Source: Flaccisagitta enflata
Taxonomy: Eukaryota > Chaetognatha > Sagittoidea > Aphragmophora
Direction of reading: 5' to 3'
NCBI GenBank assembly: GCA_965153355.1
Contig: OZ231127.1
Span: 14,446,001-14,510,000 of the forward strand
Length of the DNA stretch: 64,000 nt
In this document: piece after piece, positions 34,901-43,118 of the stretch
How positions within the stretch are numbered: the first letter of the stretch is position 1
Layout of the letters: each line of letters starts with the position of its first letter
The notes under the pieces: generated by a model
Seen by the model: only the letters and a program-made list of their open reading frames with translations
Database searches by the model: none
Told to the model about the DNA's origin: nothing
Made by a program: the position numbers and the translations under genes

Positions 34901-36895
34901 AGGTACTGCCTTATAGTTTTGTCTTGGTGTGATATGCTCACGGATCCATGTGCACCGGACATTCTAATTCAAGGTACTGAAGGGGTTGTCGCATTGGGAA
35001 AATTATCGAGATATTACATTAGCAATATCACGATGATATCTAGTTAATACAACCAATGCGATAACCCCTTAAGTAGTATGAAAAGTGGAATGGCTGAGGG
35101 GGACCAAGCCTAGGCCCTTAATGTGTAAGTCTATTTATGTTAGTATTTACAATTTTCAGCGCAGCGGGCTGATTTGGAGCCTGGGAGGCTTACAAGAGGT
35201 TAGGGGGCAGATTTGAGGTCAGGAGGGCAGTATAGAGGTGTGGTGGGTAAATTTGAGGTCCAGAGGGCGGTTTTGAAGCCTGGAGGGCTTTATTGAGGCC
35301 TGGCAGAGCTTATTTCAGGGCTTGGAGGGCAATAATCAGGGCTGAGAGTGCTGATTTGGGGCCTTGATGGCAATTGGGGGGAAGGACGGATGGTAGGACA
35401 GAAGGACGAATAGACGGACGTCTGGAAATTCACCCCTGTGTCCAACAGGTCATTGGCCATTTGGGGCCGCTACTCAAATAGGAAAAAAATACCTCTGGCC
35501 CATGGTCCGTGGTCCCTGATCTTTTATCCTTCATCTTTTTGGGCAGAGGCTCCAAAGAGGACTAAGTCCTGTGGAACACATGGGGACTTTTGTTTGTCTA
35601 TCCTCTGTCCTTCCGTACTTTGGTTTCTCCCCCCATCAGGCCTCTAAGGCCTGAAGTCTACCTCCTCAGGCTCAGGGGTGTATATTCTTGAGTCGCTTTT
35701 GATTTTTTTCCCCCCCCTGCCTTTGATTTTCTTCCCCGCGATGCGTCGCATTGCGTTTTTATATCCATGATTTTCTTCCCCAAATAGCAATAAAACTATG
35801 TAGTTAAGGTTTAAATAGTGTTAAATTGTGTTCTACTAATTGAGTTTTATGATTTGGTACTGTAAAAAGTTATATTTTCCCCAAATTTCCTTTTTTTTCT
35901 CTTTTTTCCCCTTTAGATTTCCTTCCCCATCTCCAGACCCTTTGATTTTTTTCCCCCCCCCACGGGGGGGGGGGGAAAACTCAAGAATATACAGGCCTGC
36001 TCAGGCTTGAAATCTGCCCTTGTACTCCTGAAATCCACCCTCTGCCATTTCAGACCTTAAATTTGTCCTCCCTGGCCTCAAATCAGCCCTCTTTGAGTTC
36101 TTCGGGCTCTTTGGACACTATGGGCTTTAGTCCACAGGCCTCAAATCTGTTCTCTCGGGCCTCTAGTCGGCCCTTTCAGGCCTCCACTTTGCTGTCCCAG
36201 GCTTCAAATCAACCATCTCCAGCCTCAAAGCAGCCCTCCTAGGCCCCTAATTAGTCCTATCAGGAAGGACAGTCAAACAAAAGTCCCCCTGTGTTCTACA
36301 CTACCTGACCCCTTCGGGGCCGCTACTCTGCTCTGTCTCACTCCAATTCACAATCATGCAAAGCACGGCATCAGGTATCGCAGACCAAATATAGCTCTTG
36401 CTCCATGGTCCGTGGACCGTGGTCCGTGGTCCGTGGTCCGTGGTCCGTAGTCCGTGGTCCGTGGTCCGTGGTCCGTGGTCCGTAGTCCGTGGTCCGTGGT
36501 CCGTGGTCCTTTTGGACCGATGACCTATGCTTCCTCCTCCCTCTTCATTTCCAAACTTGATCCTTGATCGTTTTGATACTTGATCCTTAATCCTTGATTC
36601 TTGATCTTTGATCCTTGATCCTTGAGCCTTGATTTTTGATCGTTTTAAAACTTGATCCATGATGCACAGGTTCACAGTTTTTGGTTCCAACGCCCAAAAT
36701 TGTGACGATTCGACCGTTCTGTTGGAAGTGGAAGACGCCGGCTTTCAGAAAAAGGCCCAATTCATGTCCTGGGAAATACCCTTTGAAAACCAAAAAGAAT
36801 TTGCTTGCATCGGTTTTGTATTCCACTCAAAAATTGACGCTGGAAGTGGGATGGGTGTTGCGGCCACCAGTATCTCGATGTGGGAATACATATGA
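26944..36895 (+). CDS. Secreted discoidin (galactose-binding)-like protein, 4 exons
   Basis: Proposed exons: 26944-27031, 32326-32388, 33970-34147 and 36670-36895, giving about 184 residues. Exon 1 is a signal peptide (MRVLLLLFPLVLSASS). Exons 3 and 4 carry the domain: DPSNAFFEPSKGFWMSTHYT, PQRLWFRW, KVKIVKVGFQNR, then FTVFGSNAQNC, TVLLEVEDAGF, FACIGFVFHS and the closing ISMWEYI. This is the layout of a discoidin/F5/8-C-like sandwich (NAF..gfW.S, WfrW.., vkvGF.nR, GSN..C). Exon 3 to 4 is strong (donor GTGAGG at 34148, acceptor CACAG at 36669, phase 2). Exon 2 is less certain: acceptor TTTTCACAG is good, but the donor GTACAC is weak. Such domains bind glycans or lipids outside cells. Introns are filled with mobile elements. 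The stop is TGA at 36893. Confidence 0.65.
27166..28180. other. Intron 1 of the discoidin-like gene, first part
   Basis: About 1 kb without repeats that I recognise, except a degraded pogo-like phrase (CCCGCTATAACGGACC, CCTATAACGGAAG) at 28070-28120 and CTAGACGTTCGTTATTGCGA near 28460. Confidence 0.4.
28608..28800 (+). mobile_element. GTCY-hairpin element, subfamily A
   Basis: CACAACTCTACACCCCGCTT, GTCCGTCCGTC with GTAGGTTGGTCGGTC, ACTTTTTAG, CTGCTCCTGC, CGGCCCCTGCCCAC and the end GTAGTCGGCCTTATTTT. The first hairpin arm is missing. Confidence 0.8.
28904..29052. repeat. (GAAT)n microsatellite
   Basis: Pure GAAT from about 28907 to 29032, then variants. Confidence 0.95.
29190..29590. repeat. 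GGTCAAA-rich repeat
   Basis: GGGGTCAAA/GGTCAAAG words recur throughout. Two half-blocks share TTGCAGTTTTGGATTCCTC / ACCAGTTTTGGAATCCTC about 165 bp apart. Non-coding. Confidence 0.65.
29595..30190. repeat. 21-bp CAGGCCTCAAATC array with hairpin-core fragments
   Basis: Two large half-units (29595-29915 and 29915-30180) each begin with CCCTGTGTTCTAC and GGACTT(T/C)GTC..TTCGGG, then carry degenerate CCTCTCAGGCCTCAAATCAG units. They share GTTAGACTGTAAAGCTTCAA-type phrases, so this is a roughly 340-bp duplication. Same family as 36978-37597. Confidence 0.75.
30291..30350 (+). mobile_element. GTCY-hairpin element, 5' fragment
   Basis: TTTCTAGTCGCA-GACA-CGCGACTCTACA (hairpin at 30296-30313), then a degraded GTCY tract. 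It faces the next copy head to head. Confidence 0.65.
30370..30508 (-). mobile_element. GTCY-hairpin element, compact copy
   Basis: AACAAGGCCGGATACACGGC start, subterminal AGTTGCGGAC (30394-30403), GGACGGAC tract, AAACCTCTTATAGAG, terminal CGTGTCCGCAACT. The subterminal repeat is the exact complement of the terminal GTCCGCAACT. Confidence 0.9.
30589..30712 (+). mobile_element. Core of the CTTCGGGG-hairpin repeat family
   Basis: CCCCTGTGTTCTACAGGACT, then the CCCCTTCGGGG hairpin, CCGCTGCCCTGCTTCC, ATTCACAATCATGCAAAGCA, GGGCAACGGGTATCGCTGAC and TTGCCCTTGGGCGACCTGTT. Near-identical to 37556-37683. Confidence 0.85.
30713..30795. repeat. (TTTC)n microsatellite
   Basis: Pure TTTC, starting exactly where the element above ends. 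Confidence 0.95.
30796..31299. other. Intron sequence, nothing recognised
   Basis: Lies within intron 1 of the discoidin-like gene. CACTTAGCAGCCCCC and GGCCCCATTTG weakly recall GTCY-element cores. Confidence 0.35.
31300..31452 (-). mobile_element. GTCY-hairpin element, small duplication inside
   Basis: AACAAGGCCGGATACACGGA with GATACACGG duplicated, diverged core, short GGAC tract and perfect hairpin AGTCGCG-TGTC-CGCGACT at 31432-31449. Confidence 0.85.
31540..31618. repeat. (AC)n microsatellite
   Basis: Pure AC. Confidence 0.95.
31724..31775 (-). mobile_element. GTCY-hairpin element, terminal scrap
   Basis: GACCAACCGACAGACAGACA, AACTCTATTCACGCGACT and AAAAAG match the tract and outer hairpin arm. 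Confidence 0.5.
31902..31968. repeat. (AC)n microsatellite
   Basis: Pure CA next to GGGTGGGCAGGGGTCACCCC, a core-like phrase of the GTCY family. Confidence 0.95.
32326..32388 (+). CDS. Exon 2 (tentative) of the discoidin-like gene
   Basis: Acceptor GCTCTTTTCACAG ends at 32325. It encodes VSIRRLVKYDGTPEATTTYRS. Phase 1 at both ends, so it joins exon 1 and exon 3 in frame. The frame also continues past the weak donor to a TAG at 32460, so an alternative short end is possible. Confidence 0.45.
32549..32735 (-). mobile_element. GTCY-hairpin element, decayed
   Basis: AACAAGGCCGGATAAACAAT, CAGTCACGTGCGGGTGGGCC, ATTGGGCAGGAGCTGGAG and GACGGACC keep the subfamily A order. The terminal hairpin is lost. 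Confidence 0.7.
32740..32885 (-). mobile_element. GAGYG-rich repeat family, copy 1
   Basis: AATCACAGACAATCGCGTCA, TTTACTGCGCTCTGCTTCAC, then TTTGCT/TCGTTTGCTC words (reverse of GAGCAAAC/GAGTGAGC). Related to 47520-47740 and 58885-59110, which are on the other strand. Confidence 0.55.
33087..33421. mobile_element. TA-flanked MITE, CCGTATTTT family, second copy
   Basis: Left CCGTATTTTTTCCATTTAGC, right CTAATTAGAAAAAATACGG, flanked by TA at 33085-33086 and 33422-33423. Inner GGGGGCGCTAATTGATGG and AGCGCCCGGGGCGCTAATTA mirror the left arm. 335 bp, against 334 bp for the first copy. Confidence 0.85.
33422..33689. other. Intron sequence, nothing recognised
   Basis: Part of intron 2 of the discoidin-like gene. 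Confidence 0.4.
33690..33880 (+). mobile_element. GTCY-hairpin element, subfamily A
   Basis: CACGCGACTTTGTCCATTGG, TTGGTTGGTCGGTCAGTCAC, ATGACCTCAAATATGGCCCC, CACCCGCATGCGGCTTCGGT and GTGTATCCGGCCTTGTT ending at 33880. The left hairpin arm is missing. Confidence 0.85.
33970..34147 (+). CDS. Exon 3 of the discoidin-like gene (first half of the domain)
   Basis: Acceptor CACTTCCTAG at 33960-33969, donor GTGAGG at 34148. It encodes from DKSDPSNAFFEPSKGFW to HVTSPK. Without splicing, the frame would stop at TGA immediately after, inside the domain. Confidence 0.7.
34180..34610 (-). mobile_element. CTTCGGGG family copy with 21-bp GGGCTGATTTGAGGCCTG array
   Basis: Reverse-oriented core (CCCAATGCCCTGCTTGGGGT, AGAGCAGGGCAGCGGCAACA, GTCCTGCAGGACACAGGGGA) followed by about 15 degenerate 19-21 bp units such as GGGCAGATTTGAGGCCTG. 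It begins about 30 bp after donor 34148. Confidence 0.75.
34690..34860. repeat. Interspersed repeat shared with 22770-22905
   Basis: See the first copy. Here CCTCACTGACTAGTTAATAC, GCCTAGTTTTCC, AACCAAAAAGCAA and AAAAGTAGTTAGGG. Confidence 0.5.
34861..35145. other. Intron sequence, nothing recognised
   Basis: Intron 3 of the discoidin-like gene. A short inverted pair GAAGGGGTTGTCGCATTGGG (34978) / CCAATGCGATAACCCCTTAA (35052) could fold. Confidence 0.45.
35150..35664. repeat. 21-bp GAGGCCTG array and two CTTCGGGG-family scraps
   Basis: Units like GGGCTGATTTGGAGCCTGGG (35165-35380), then CCCCTGTGTCCAACAGGTCA at 35432 (forward) and AAGTCCTGTGGAACACATGG at 35564 (reverse). The two scraps form an inverted pair around 35500. 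Confidence 0.65.
35665..35672. repeat. Target site duplication of the hAT-like MITE (left)
   Basis: CTCAGGCT, repeated exactly at 36000-36007. The surroundings are CTCAGGC-rich, so this is weaker than in unique DNA. Confidence 0.65.
35673..35999 (+). mobile_element. hAT-like MITE, complete copy
   Basis: 327 bp. Termini CAGGGGTGTATATTCTTGAG and (reverse) CAGGCCTGTATATTCTTGAG agree at 18 of 20 positions. A CAGGGG start and 8-bp target duplication are typical of hAT elements. It contains several CCCC-rich TTGATTTTCTTCCCC words and a C-run/G-run palindrome at 35953-35976. Non-coding. Confidence 0.85.
36008..36284. repeat. 21-bp CAGGCCTCAAATC array
   Basis: Degenerate units continuing the array interrupted by the MITE. 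Confidence 0.7.
36285..36395 (+). mobile_element. CTTCGGGG family core, third copy
   Basis: CCCCTGTGTTCTACACTACC, CCCTTCGGGGCCGCTACTCT, ATTCACAATCATGCAAAGCA and CGGCATCAGGTATCGCAGAC. Confidence 0.75.
36398..36512. repeat. 7-bp (GGTCCGT)n array
   Basis: About 15 units with A/G variants. A related GGTCCGTGGTCC scrap is at 35500. Confidence 0.92.
36558..36660. repeat. 7-bp (TTGATCC)n array
   Basis: Degenerate TTGATCC/TTGATCT units just upstream of the last discoidin exon. Confidence 0.85.
36670..36895 (+). CDS. Exon 4 (last) of the discoidin-like gene
   Basis: Acceptor GATGCACAG ends at 36669. It encodes KFTVFGSNAQNCDDSTVLLE to WEYI and TGA. The preceding 7-bp CTTGATC repeat supplies a pyrimidine-containing tract. 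AATAAA occurs only far downstream (37685), so the 3' end is not defined. Confidence 0.7.
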
Positions 36896-36977
36896 AAGGG
36901 AGAGAAACACTGAAACATAGCAACCAATGCAATGACACAGGCAATGACTCTTTCGGTATCTTTTGAATTGTTTTTGG

Positions 36978-37597
36978 GCAGCGGCCCCGAAGGGGACGAA
37001 GTCCTGTAGAACACAGGGGGACTTTCGTTCGTCCGTCATTCCGTGCGTTCGTCCCCTCAGGCCCTCACAGGCCTCAAATCTGGCCTCACAGGCCTCAAAT
37101 CTGGCCTCTCAGGCCTCAAATCTGGCCTTTCAGGCCTCAAATCTCGCCTCTCAGGCCTCAAATTTTGCCTCTCAGGCCTCAAATTCAACCTCTCAGGCCT
37201 CAAATTCAACCTCTCAGGCCTCAAATCTGGCCTCTCAAGCCTCAAATTAGGCCTCTCAGACCTCAAATCCAAATTCTCAGGCCTCAAACCTGGCCTCTCA
37301 GGCCTCAAATTAGGCCTCTCAGGCTTCATATCAGCAATCTAAGCCTCAATTTATTGCTCTCAGGCTTCAAATCAGTCCTCTGATTTCAAGCTTTGATCCA
37401 GCTCTCCCAAGCCTCAAGTCAGCCCTCTCAAGCTTCCAATTGGCATTCTTAGGCCTTAAATCAACCTTCTTAGACCTCAGTTTAGGCTCTTGAAGGCCTT
37501 TGGTCAGCCCTCTATAGCATCTCATCCCCTTACTCAGGCAGGACGAACGAAAGTCCCCCTGTGTTCTACAGGACTTCGTCCCCCTCTGGGCCGCTGC
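36978..37597. mobile_element. Inverted-ended element with 21-bp minisatellite core
   Basis: Left end GCAGCGGCCCCGAAGGGGAC to CTTTCGTTCGTCC (36978-37033) is mirrored by GGACGAACGAAAGTCCCCCT to GGGCCGCTGC (37541-37597), with few mismatches over about 55 bp. Between them lie about 20 units of CTCTCAGGCCTCAAATCTGG. The core module continues outward on the right to 37683. Confidence 0.8.
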
Positions 37598-37683
37598 CCT
37601 GCTTCCCCCTCCCTCCAATTCACAATCACTCAAAGCAGGGCAACGGGTATCGCTGACCACATATTGCCCTTGGGCGACCTGTT
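37598..37683 (+). mobile_element. Right extension of the CTTCGGGG family
   Basis: CCTCCAATTCACAATCACTC, AGCAGGGCAACGGGTATCGC and CCCTTGGGCGACCTGTT, the same module as 30640-30712. Confidence 0.8.
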
Positions 37684-37719
37684 GCTAATAAAGCAGCGTT
37701 CCTAAAAGGGCCGATGATA

Positions 37720-38080
37720 AGTGGTTCCGCAAGAGATTATAGGGCTAATTTGATGGCCGAGAGGGCTACAGGCCGCTTAAAGGGCTGAGAGGCTAATTTG
37801 AAATTGATAGATCTAAGAGGGCTGATGGAGAGCCTGAGAGAGCTGATTTAAGGGCTGGGAGGACCAATTCGAGACCTGAGAGGGCTGATCGAAGTCCTGA
37901 GAGGGCTGATTGGGATACTGACAAAGCTGATTCAAAGTCTGAGCTGAGAGAGCTGATTTGAGGCGGGAGAGGGCTGATTTGAGGCCGGAGAGGGCTGATT
38001 TCAGGCCTGAAAGGGCTGAATTCAGGCCTGAGAGGGCTGATTCTAGACCTCTTGCGGTTGATTGAGGCATTGGAGGGACG
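37720..38080. repeat. 21-bp GAGAGGGCTGATT array (reverse orientation)
   Basis: Degenerate units such as GAGAGGGCTGATTTGAGGCC, the complement of the array at 37060-37500. Confidence 0.8.
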
Positions 38081-38200
38081 CTGAGATTCCGGGAATTTGT
38101 ATAGAACTATTGGTCATCAGTCCCAACGGGGCCGCTGTTTGAAGAAAACGTATTACAATAATTGCAGTTGCCATCTCATTTTTTGTTGTTTTTGCCTCAG

Positions 38201-38282
38201 ATTATGGTTTACTGAGGAAGAATTCGCAGCAAGACTGCGAGAGCGGCACAATGTAGCGTTTATCCTATCGACTAGTGAATGA
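38201..38282 (+). CDS. Possible terminal exon, unknown protein
   Basis: A strong acceptor (TTTTTTGTTGTTTTTGCCTCAG ends at 38200, of which the last 20 bases are an almost pure pyrimidine tract plus AG) precedes a frame encoding LWFTEEEFAARLRERHNVAF and ILSTSE, then TGA. Two overlapping AATAAA signals lie at about 38467-38477. No upstream partner exon is identified, and a minus-strand candidate begins 5 bp away, so one of the two may be wrong. Confidence 0.35.
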
Positions 38283-38286
38283 TTAT

Positions 38287-38502
38287 TTAACCAAAGGAAT
38301 TATTGGTTTTGTGATCTGTAAAAAGTTGCGGCAAACGTAGACGTATAAGTGGAAAAAATTTCACAAACACTTCTATGAGATTTTGTAAATCAGATTGCTC
38401 CTCAACATCTTTCGTCTCTTTTTTTCCTTTTTCTTCATGTTCATTAGTTTGGGCTAGTATTTTCCAAATAAAATAAAGACATTCAGCGAAACGTTGAATA
38501 AT
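38287..38502 (-). CDS. Possible last exon, unknown helical protein
   Basis: Minus-strand frame IIQRFAECLYFIWKILAQTN, then a charged Lys/Glu stretch and LIEVFVKFFPLIRLRLPQLF before the stop at 38287. Composition is protein-like and non-repetitive. The acceptor placed at AAAGCGAG is plausible but weak. It joins the exon at 38724-38929 in phase 0. No family recognised. Confidence 0.4.
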   Translation of the reverse strand: MIQRFAECLYFIWKILAQTNEHEEKGKKETKDVEEQSDLQNLIEVFVKFFPLIRLRLPQLFTDHKTNNSFG

Positions 38503-38723
38503 CTCGCTTTCAGTGGTGAAATGAAATGAAATACATGTATTTCTCTGGGTATCTAGTCTACGCGAGTACAATTGATGTCAGTTATCTTTCCAGATGGATT
38601 GCAAGTAAGCCAAAAATCCTATATAGAGCAGGTAACACAGAATGGATCAAGGCAATATTACAATAACATTATAAAATCAAAGGGAAATCCACTTAAGTAG
38701 TTGGAAGCTTGAAAGCTGCAAAC

Positions 38724-38929
38724 CAGATAAGAAACAAATTGGTTCAGATTGTGCACTAAAACAATGAGAAGCGATATCAGAGTTTCTTGAAAGAGCTCCT
38801 CCGTCCCATCCAGCTCCCAACAGCCAACAGGTCGCCCCGTTGCGATGTGCAGGCGTACGGAAGGCATGGAAACACGGATACCATCATGAACGTCGTTGAG
38901 AAGTGAACCGGGCTGTTGGGAGAACAAAT
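38724..38929 (-). CDS. Possible internal exon, unknown protein
   Basis: Acceptor CCCATTTCCTAG then LFSQQPGSLLNDVHDGIRVS, MPSVRLHIATGRPVGCWELD, GTEELFQETLISLLIVLVHN and LNQFVSYL, with donor GTTTGC. The frame looks coding. The upstream exon is not found, and the frame can also run on to 38658 if the donor is not used. Confidence 0.4.
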
Positions 38930-39735
38930 CTAGGAAATGGGAAGAGAGAGGTTTTTTATTTCACAGGAACCGGTACCGTAAATGGGGGCAAAGACGACAA
39001 GACTGCTACAGGCAGACAGAGCAACCTGGAAAAGACCTGAGCAGCAATGCCCCACCAAAAGGGCATGAGCGTGCATTGATGAGAGCTTAAGTAATCTTAG
39101 GTGATCAAACCCCATCCACAAGGAACATAGGGAACGGACCCAGGGGAATGGACCCACGGCCACGAGACAACCCAATGGGAGTGGGACCCAACTCTAAAGA
39201 AAAAAAAAGCAAGACAAACCAACCCACCGCAAAACAAAAATAAAGCCCCCGCCTCCTTTTCCAAAATAATTCACATGCACGCCCAAGTCAGAAGAGAGGT
39301 TTTTCTTTTACTTAGTTTACGAGTGCCCTAGTTAGCACCCACGCATGGTCAGTCAGTTTGAATTTGAAATTTCATAAATCAATCTTTTCTTTTTTTAAAT
39401 TTTTTTGAAAAGGTTTTTTTTTTAAAGTTATCATACAACTGAAAAACTAAGATATTGTCAATTTGCAAGTGGACTTGAAGATAGTTTCATAGAGTTAAAA
39501 TAAGAGATATAGGGAAAAGTATATTGAAACAGATTGAATTTATTGCAATTGTTTATTGATTGTTTTTTGTCAAAAGGGTGTACAACACTGCCTAGTTACA
39601 GTGCTCTTGCGGGATTATTTATTAACAGTTCATCATTGTAGGCTGTTTTTATGAATAAGTGAACGACACTGGCTATATCCAGTGCATCGCGTAATGACTG
39701 TGTGTTAATCTATCTGTCTGTCTTTTCTAACGCAG
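38930..39735. other. No gene recognised
   Basis: Overlapping short frames exist at 38930-39175 on both strands, but there is no motif. The rest is AT-rich. Confidence 0.4.

Positions 39736-39737
<2 letters not shown>

Positions 39738-39829
<92 letters not shown>
39738..39829. repeat. (CT)n microsatellite
   Basis: Pure CT. Confidence 0.95.
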
Positions 39830-39833
<4 letters not shown>

Positions 39834-39844
39834 TGTGCAGCATT

Positions 39845-39973
39845 ATTAGTCCCGCAGACGCGACTCTACACCCTGCCGTGTCGGTCGGTAACATTTTTGA
39901 GTAGCGGGCGGTTTTTGCGTCACTGCTCCTGCCCAACCGTCCGCGACTGTCTGGTCATGTAACCGGCCTTGTA
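39845..39973 (+). mobile_element. GTCY-hairpin element, short subfamily
   Basis: TTAGTCCCGCAGACGCGACT, CTACACCCTGCCGTGTCGGT, GCGGGCGGTTTTTGCGTCAC, TGCTCCTGCCCAACCGTCCG and TAACCGGCCTTGTA. Its GTCY tract is reduced to two units. Confidence 0.85.
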
Positions 39974-40190
39974 TTATTTAATTTGTTGCAGAGATCAAGT
40001 AATTTCACCACAGGCATATCTTTGGACCATTGGTAACTTGTGCATTACGGACAGATGGTCTGTCAGATGAGAGGACGGACGGATTGACCAGATGTGCAGA
40101 TGCGTCTAAGAAGAAAAACATGTACAAGGCGGGAACTGAGATACGCGGAGAGCAGGGAAGGAATCAGAACCATAGAAAAAAATAAGTATG
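39974..40190. other. No gene recognised
   Basis: Contains a GGACGGACGG scrap at 40074. Confidence 0.4.
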
Positions 40191-40197
40191 AGAAAAA

Positions 40198-40241
<44 letters not shown>

Positions 40242-40275
40242 AAAGGAAAGAAAGAAAGAAAGAAAGAAAGAATGA

Positions 40276-40335
<60 letters not shown>

Positions 40336-40341
40336 AAAGGA

Positions 40342-40413
<72 letters not shown>

Positions 40414-40467
40414 GAGAAAGAAAGAAAAAACAGAAAGAAGAAAGAAGAAAGAAAAGAAAAGAAAGAA

Positions 40468-40499
<32 letters not shown>

Positions 40500-40692
40500 A
40501 TGAAGAGAAAGAAAGAAAGAAAAGAAAGAAGAAAGAAAGAAAGAAAGAAAGAAAGAAGAAAGAAAGAGAAGAAAGAAAGAAAGACAGAAAGAAAGGAACA
40601 GAAAGAAAAAGAGACAGAAAGAAAAAAAGAAAGAAAAAAAGAAAGATGGAAAGCATGAAAAAAGAGAAAGTAAGAAAGAAAAGAGAAAGAAA

Positions 40693-40771
<79 letters not shown>

Positions 40772-40775
40772 GAAA

Positions 40776-40834
<59 letters not shown>

Positions 40835-40835
40835 G
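40191..40835. repeat. (GAAA)n array, about 640 bp
   Basis: The longest GAAA array in the window, with GA and A-run interruptions. The Lys/Glu/Arg frames are artefacts. Confidence 0.97.
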
Positions 40836-40965
40836 ATGAAAGAAACAAACAAAGAGAGGAAGGTAGGGTTCCGCTGTGACCGCCAGCGCAATTAAAAGTC
40901 AGCGGACCATGCTGATTTGCCCATCATTATGAACAAGAATTACTCAAAGAAACCTGCACAATGAT

Positions 40966-41022
40966 GGAGACGACGACAACGACGACAACGACGACAACGA
41001 CGACAACGACGACAACGACGTC
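40966..41022. repeat. 9-bp (GACGACAAC)n
   Basis: About six units. Confidence 0.92.
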
Positions 41023-41570
<548 letters not shown>

Positions 41571-41910
41571 TGTTTTCTGTGCAAGATGCTAGTTCCAACT
41601 CTTTTCCTTCATATCTCAGGCTCACGATGTACATTATGCAGCATACATGGTCATTGGTCGTTGTCGGGGGGAAAAAGTCAAAGTCACTCTCCGACTTTTT
41701 GACATATTCGAGAGAAACAGGGTTTTCATTTTCTTATGCAAAAGTTGAGGAACTCATAGGGTCGATTGGGGCCTCCAATAAAATTTATAGGGTATGAAAT
41801 TCGATAATTCTCTTTTATTTGGCGCCAAGCAGAATGCTCTATGACCAATATTTTTCGCGTTATGAATTTTTAAAGATAAATTCATGAAAAATTTGAATTG
41901 AATTTTTTCG
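41571..41910. other. No gene recognised
   Basis: Short frames only. Confidence 0.4.
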
Positions 41911-42134
41911 ATTTTTTTTAGTCGCGTGCTACGCGACTCTACACCCCGCTTCGTCCGTCCGTCGGCCGGTCAGTCGGTTGGTTGGTCCCCATTTTACTTT
42001 TTTTATTCATTTTACTTTTTTGACCTCACCGCTCCTGCCCAAATAGTCTAGTGACCTCAAATACGGCCCCTGCCCACCCGCACAGCCCCTGCCCACCTGC
42101 ACGCGACTTCGGTAGCCATGTATCCGGCCTTGTT
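41911..42134 (+). mobile_element. GTCY-hairpin element, subfamily A, near complete
   Basis: Hairpin AGTCGCG-TGCTA-CGCGACT (41920-41938), CTCTACACCCCGC, GTCCGTCCGTCGG tract, CACCGCTCCTGCCCAAATAG, TGACCTCAAATACGGCCCCT, subterminal GCACGCGACT (42099-42108), GTATCCGGCCTTGTT. Best plus-strand reference copy. CCCCTGCCCACC is duplicated. Confidence 0.92.
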
Positions 42135-42139
42135 ATTTT

Positions 42140-42600
42140 AAGTAGGATCAATAAAGGAGTGTGTTTATGTTTGTTTGAGCATGGAAATACAAGAAAACAT
42201 ATTTGTGAATAAGCTGCTCATCTGCGTTTTTGAGCGTTTTTTAGCATTTTAGCTCATTTAGCTCAGTTTTTTTTTCTGAATTTAAATGCAATAAATGAAT
42301 AAATATTTTGATACTTGTTTGAGCAAACAGATATAAGAGAGCATGTCAGTGAGCAGAGCTGCTCATCTGTGGGGGTGTTTTAAAGTGTTCTAGCTCATTT
42401 AACTTATTCAGCATAATCTTTTTTTCTGATTTTAAAAAGGATGAATAAATGTTTCAATTGAGCATGCAAATACAAGAAAGTATTTCAGTGAGCAAAGCTG
42501 GATATCTGATTAAGTGATTTTGAGTATTTTAGCTCATCTAGCTTATTTGGCTCAATTCAATTTTTCTCTGATTTTCATTACGATCAATACATACAATTGC
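42140..42600. repeat. ~140-bp tandem repeat, 3 diverged copies
   Basis: GAGCATGGAAATACAAG (42178), GAGCAAACAGATATAAG (42322) and GAGCATGCAAATACAAG (42461) each precede GTGA(G/A)..AGCTGC/GG..ATCTG and TTTTAGCTCATTTAGCT-like text. Confidence 0.82.
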
Positions 42601-43054
42601 TTTTGATTTGATCTAACAAATAAAAAAAAACGCAGGAAATGATGATAAAAGCTTGGTGAAAATTGACCAATGCTTACGACTTTTTTCCTCACGGCGACAG
42701 CCGCCATTACTGGTAGTATGTCGTTGTAATACGTCGTTGTAATACGTCATACATACCCGCCAAATCACAATTACCAATGAAAGCAACGAGCGAGTAAAGA
42801 AATGGCGCAAATGAATAGAGAGAGCAGCAAGATTTCAAGAAAAGTGTGCTTTCTAAAGTAAAGGAAAAAAGCTGAGAAAAGAACGAAAATTAAGAACTGA
42901 AAAAAAAGGATGCAGGCTAAAAAAAATTAAGAAGGAAAGAAAAAAAGAGAGAGAGAGAGGAAAAGAAGAGGGAAAGAACATAAAATAAGCTAAGACAAAA
43001 TTTTTTTCGTCATCTTGACTCAAGGGAGCATGGGATTTGAACCCAAGACCCGAC

Positions 43055-43056
<2 letters not shown>
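42601..43056. other. No gene recognised
   Basis: The complement of 43025-43047 contains GGGTTCAAATCCC, like a tRNA T-arm, but the rest of a tRNA is absent because a GA repeat adjoins it. Confidence 0.4.

Positions 43057-43116
<60 letters not shown>
43057..43116. repeat. (GA)n microsatellite
   Basis: Pure GA. Confidence 0.95.

Positions 43117-43118
<2 letters not shown>

Noticed and set aside
43017-43050. tRNA-like T-arm (GGGTTCAAATCCC on the minus strand)
   Set aside because: No D-arm, anticodon arm or acceptor pairing; the upstream side is a GA/CT repeat.
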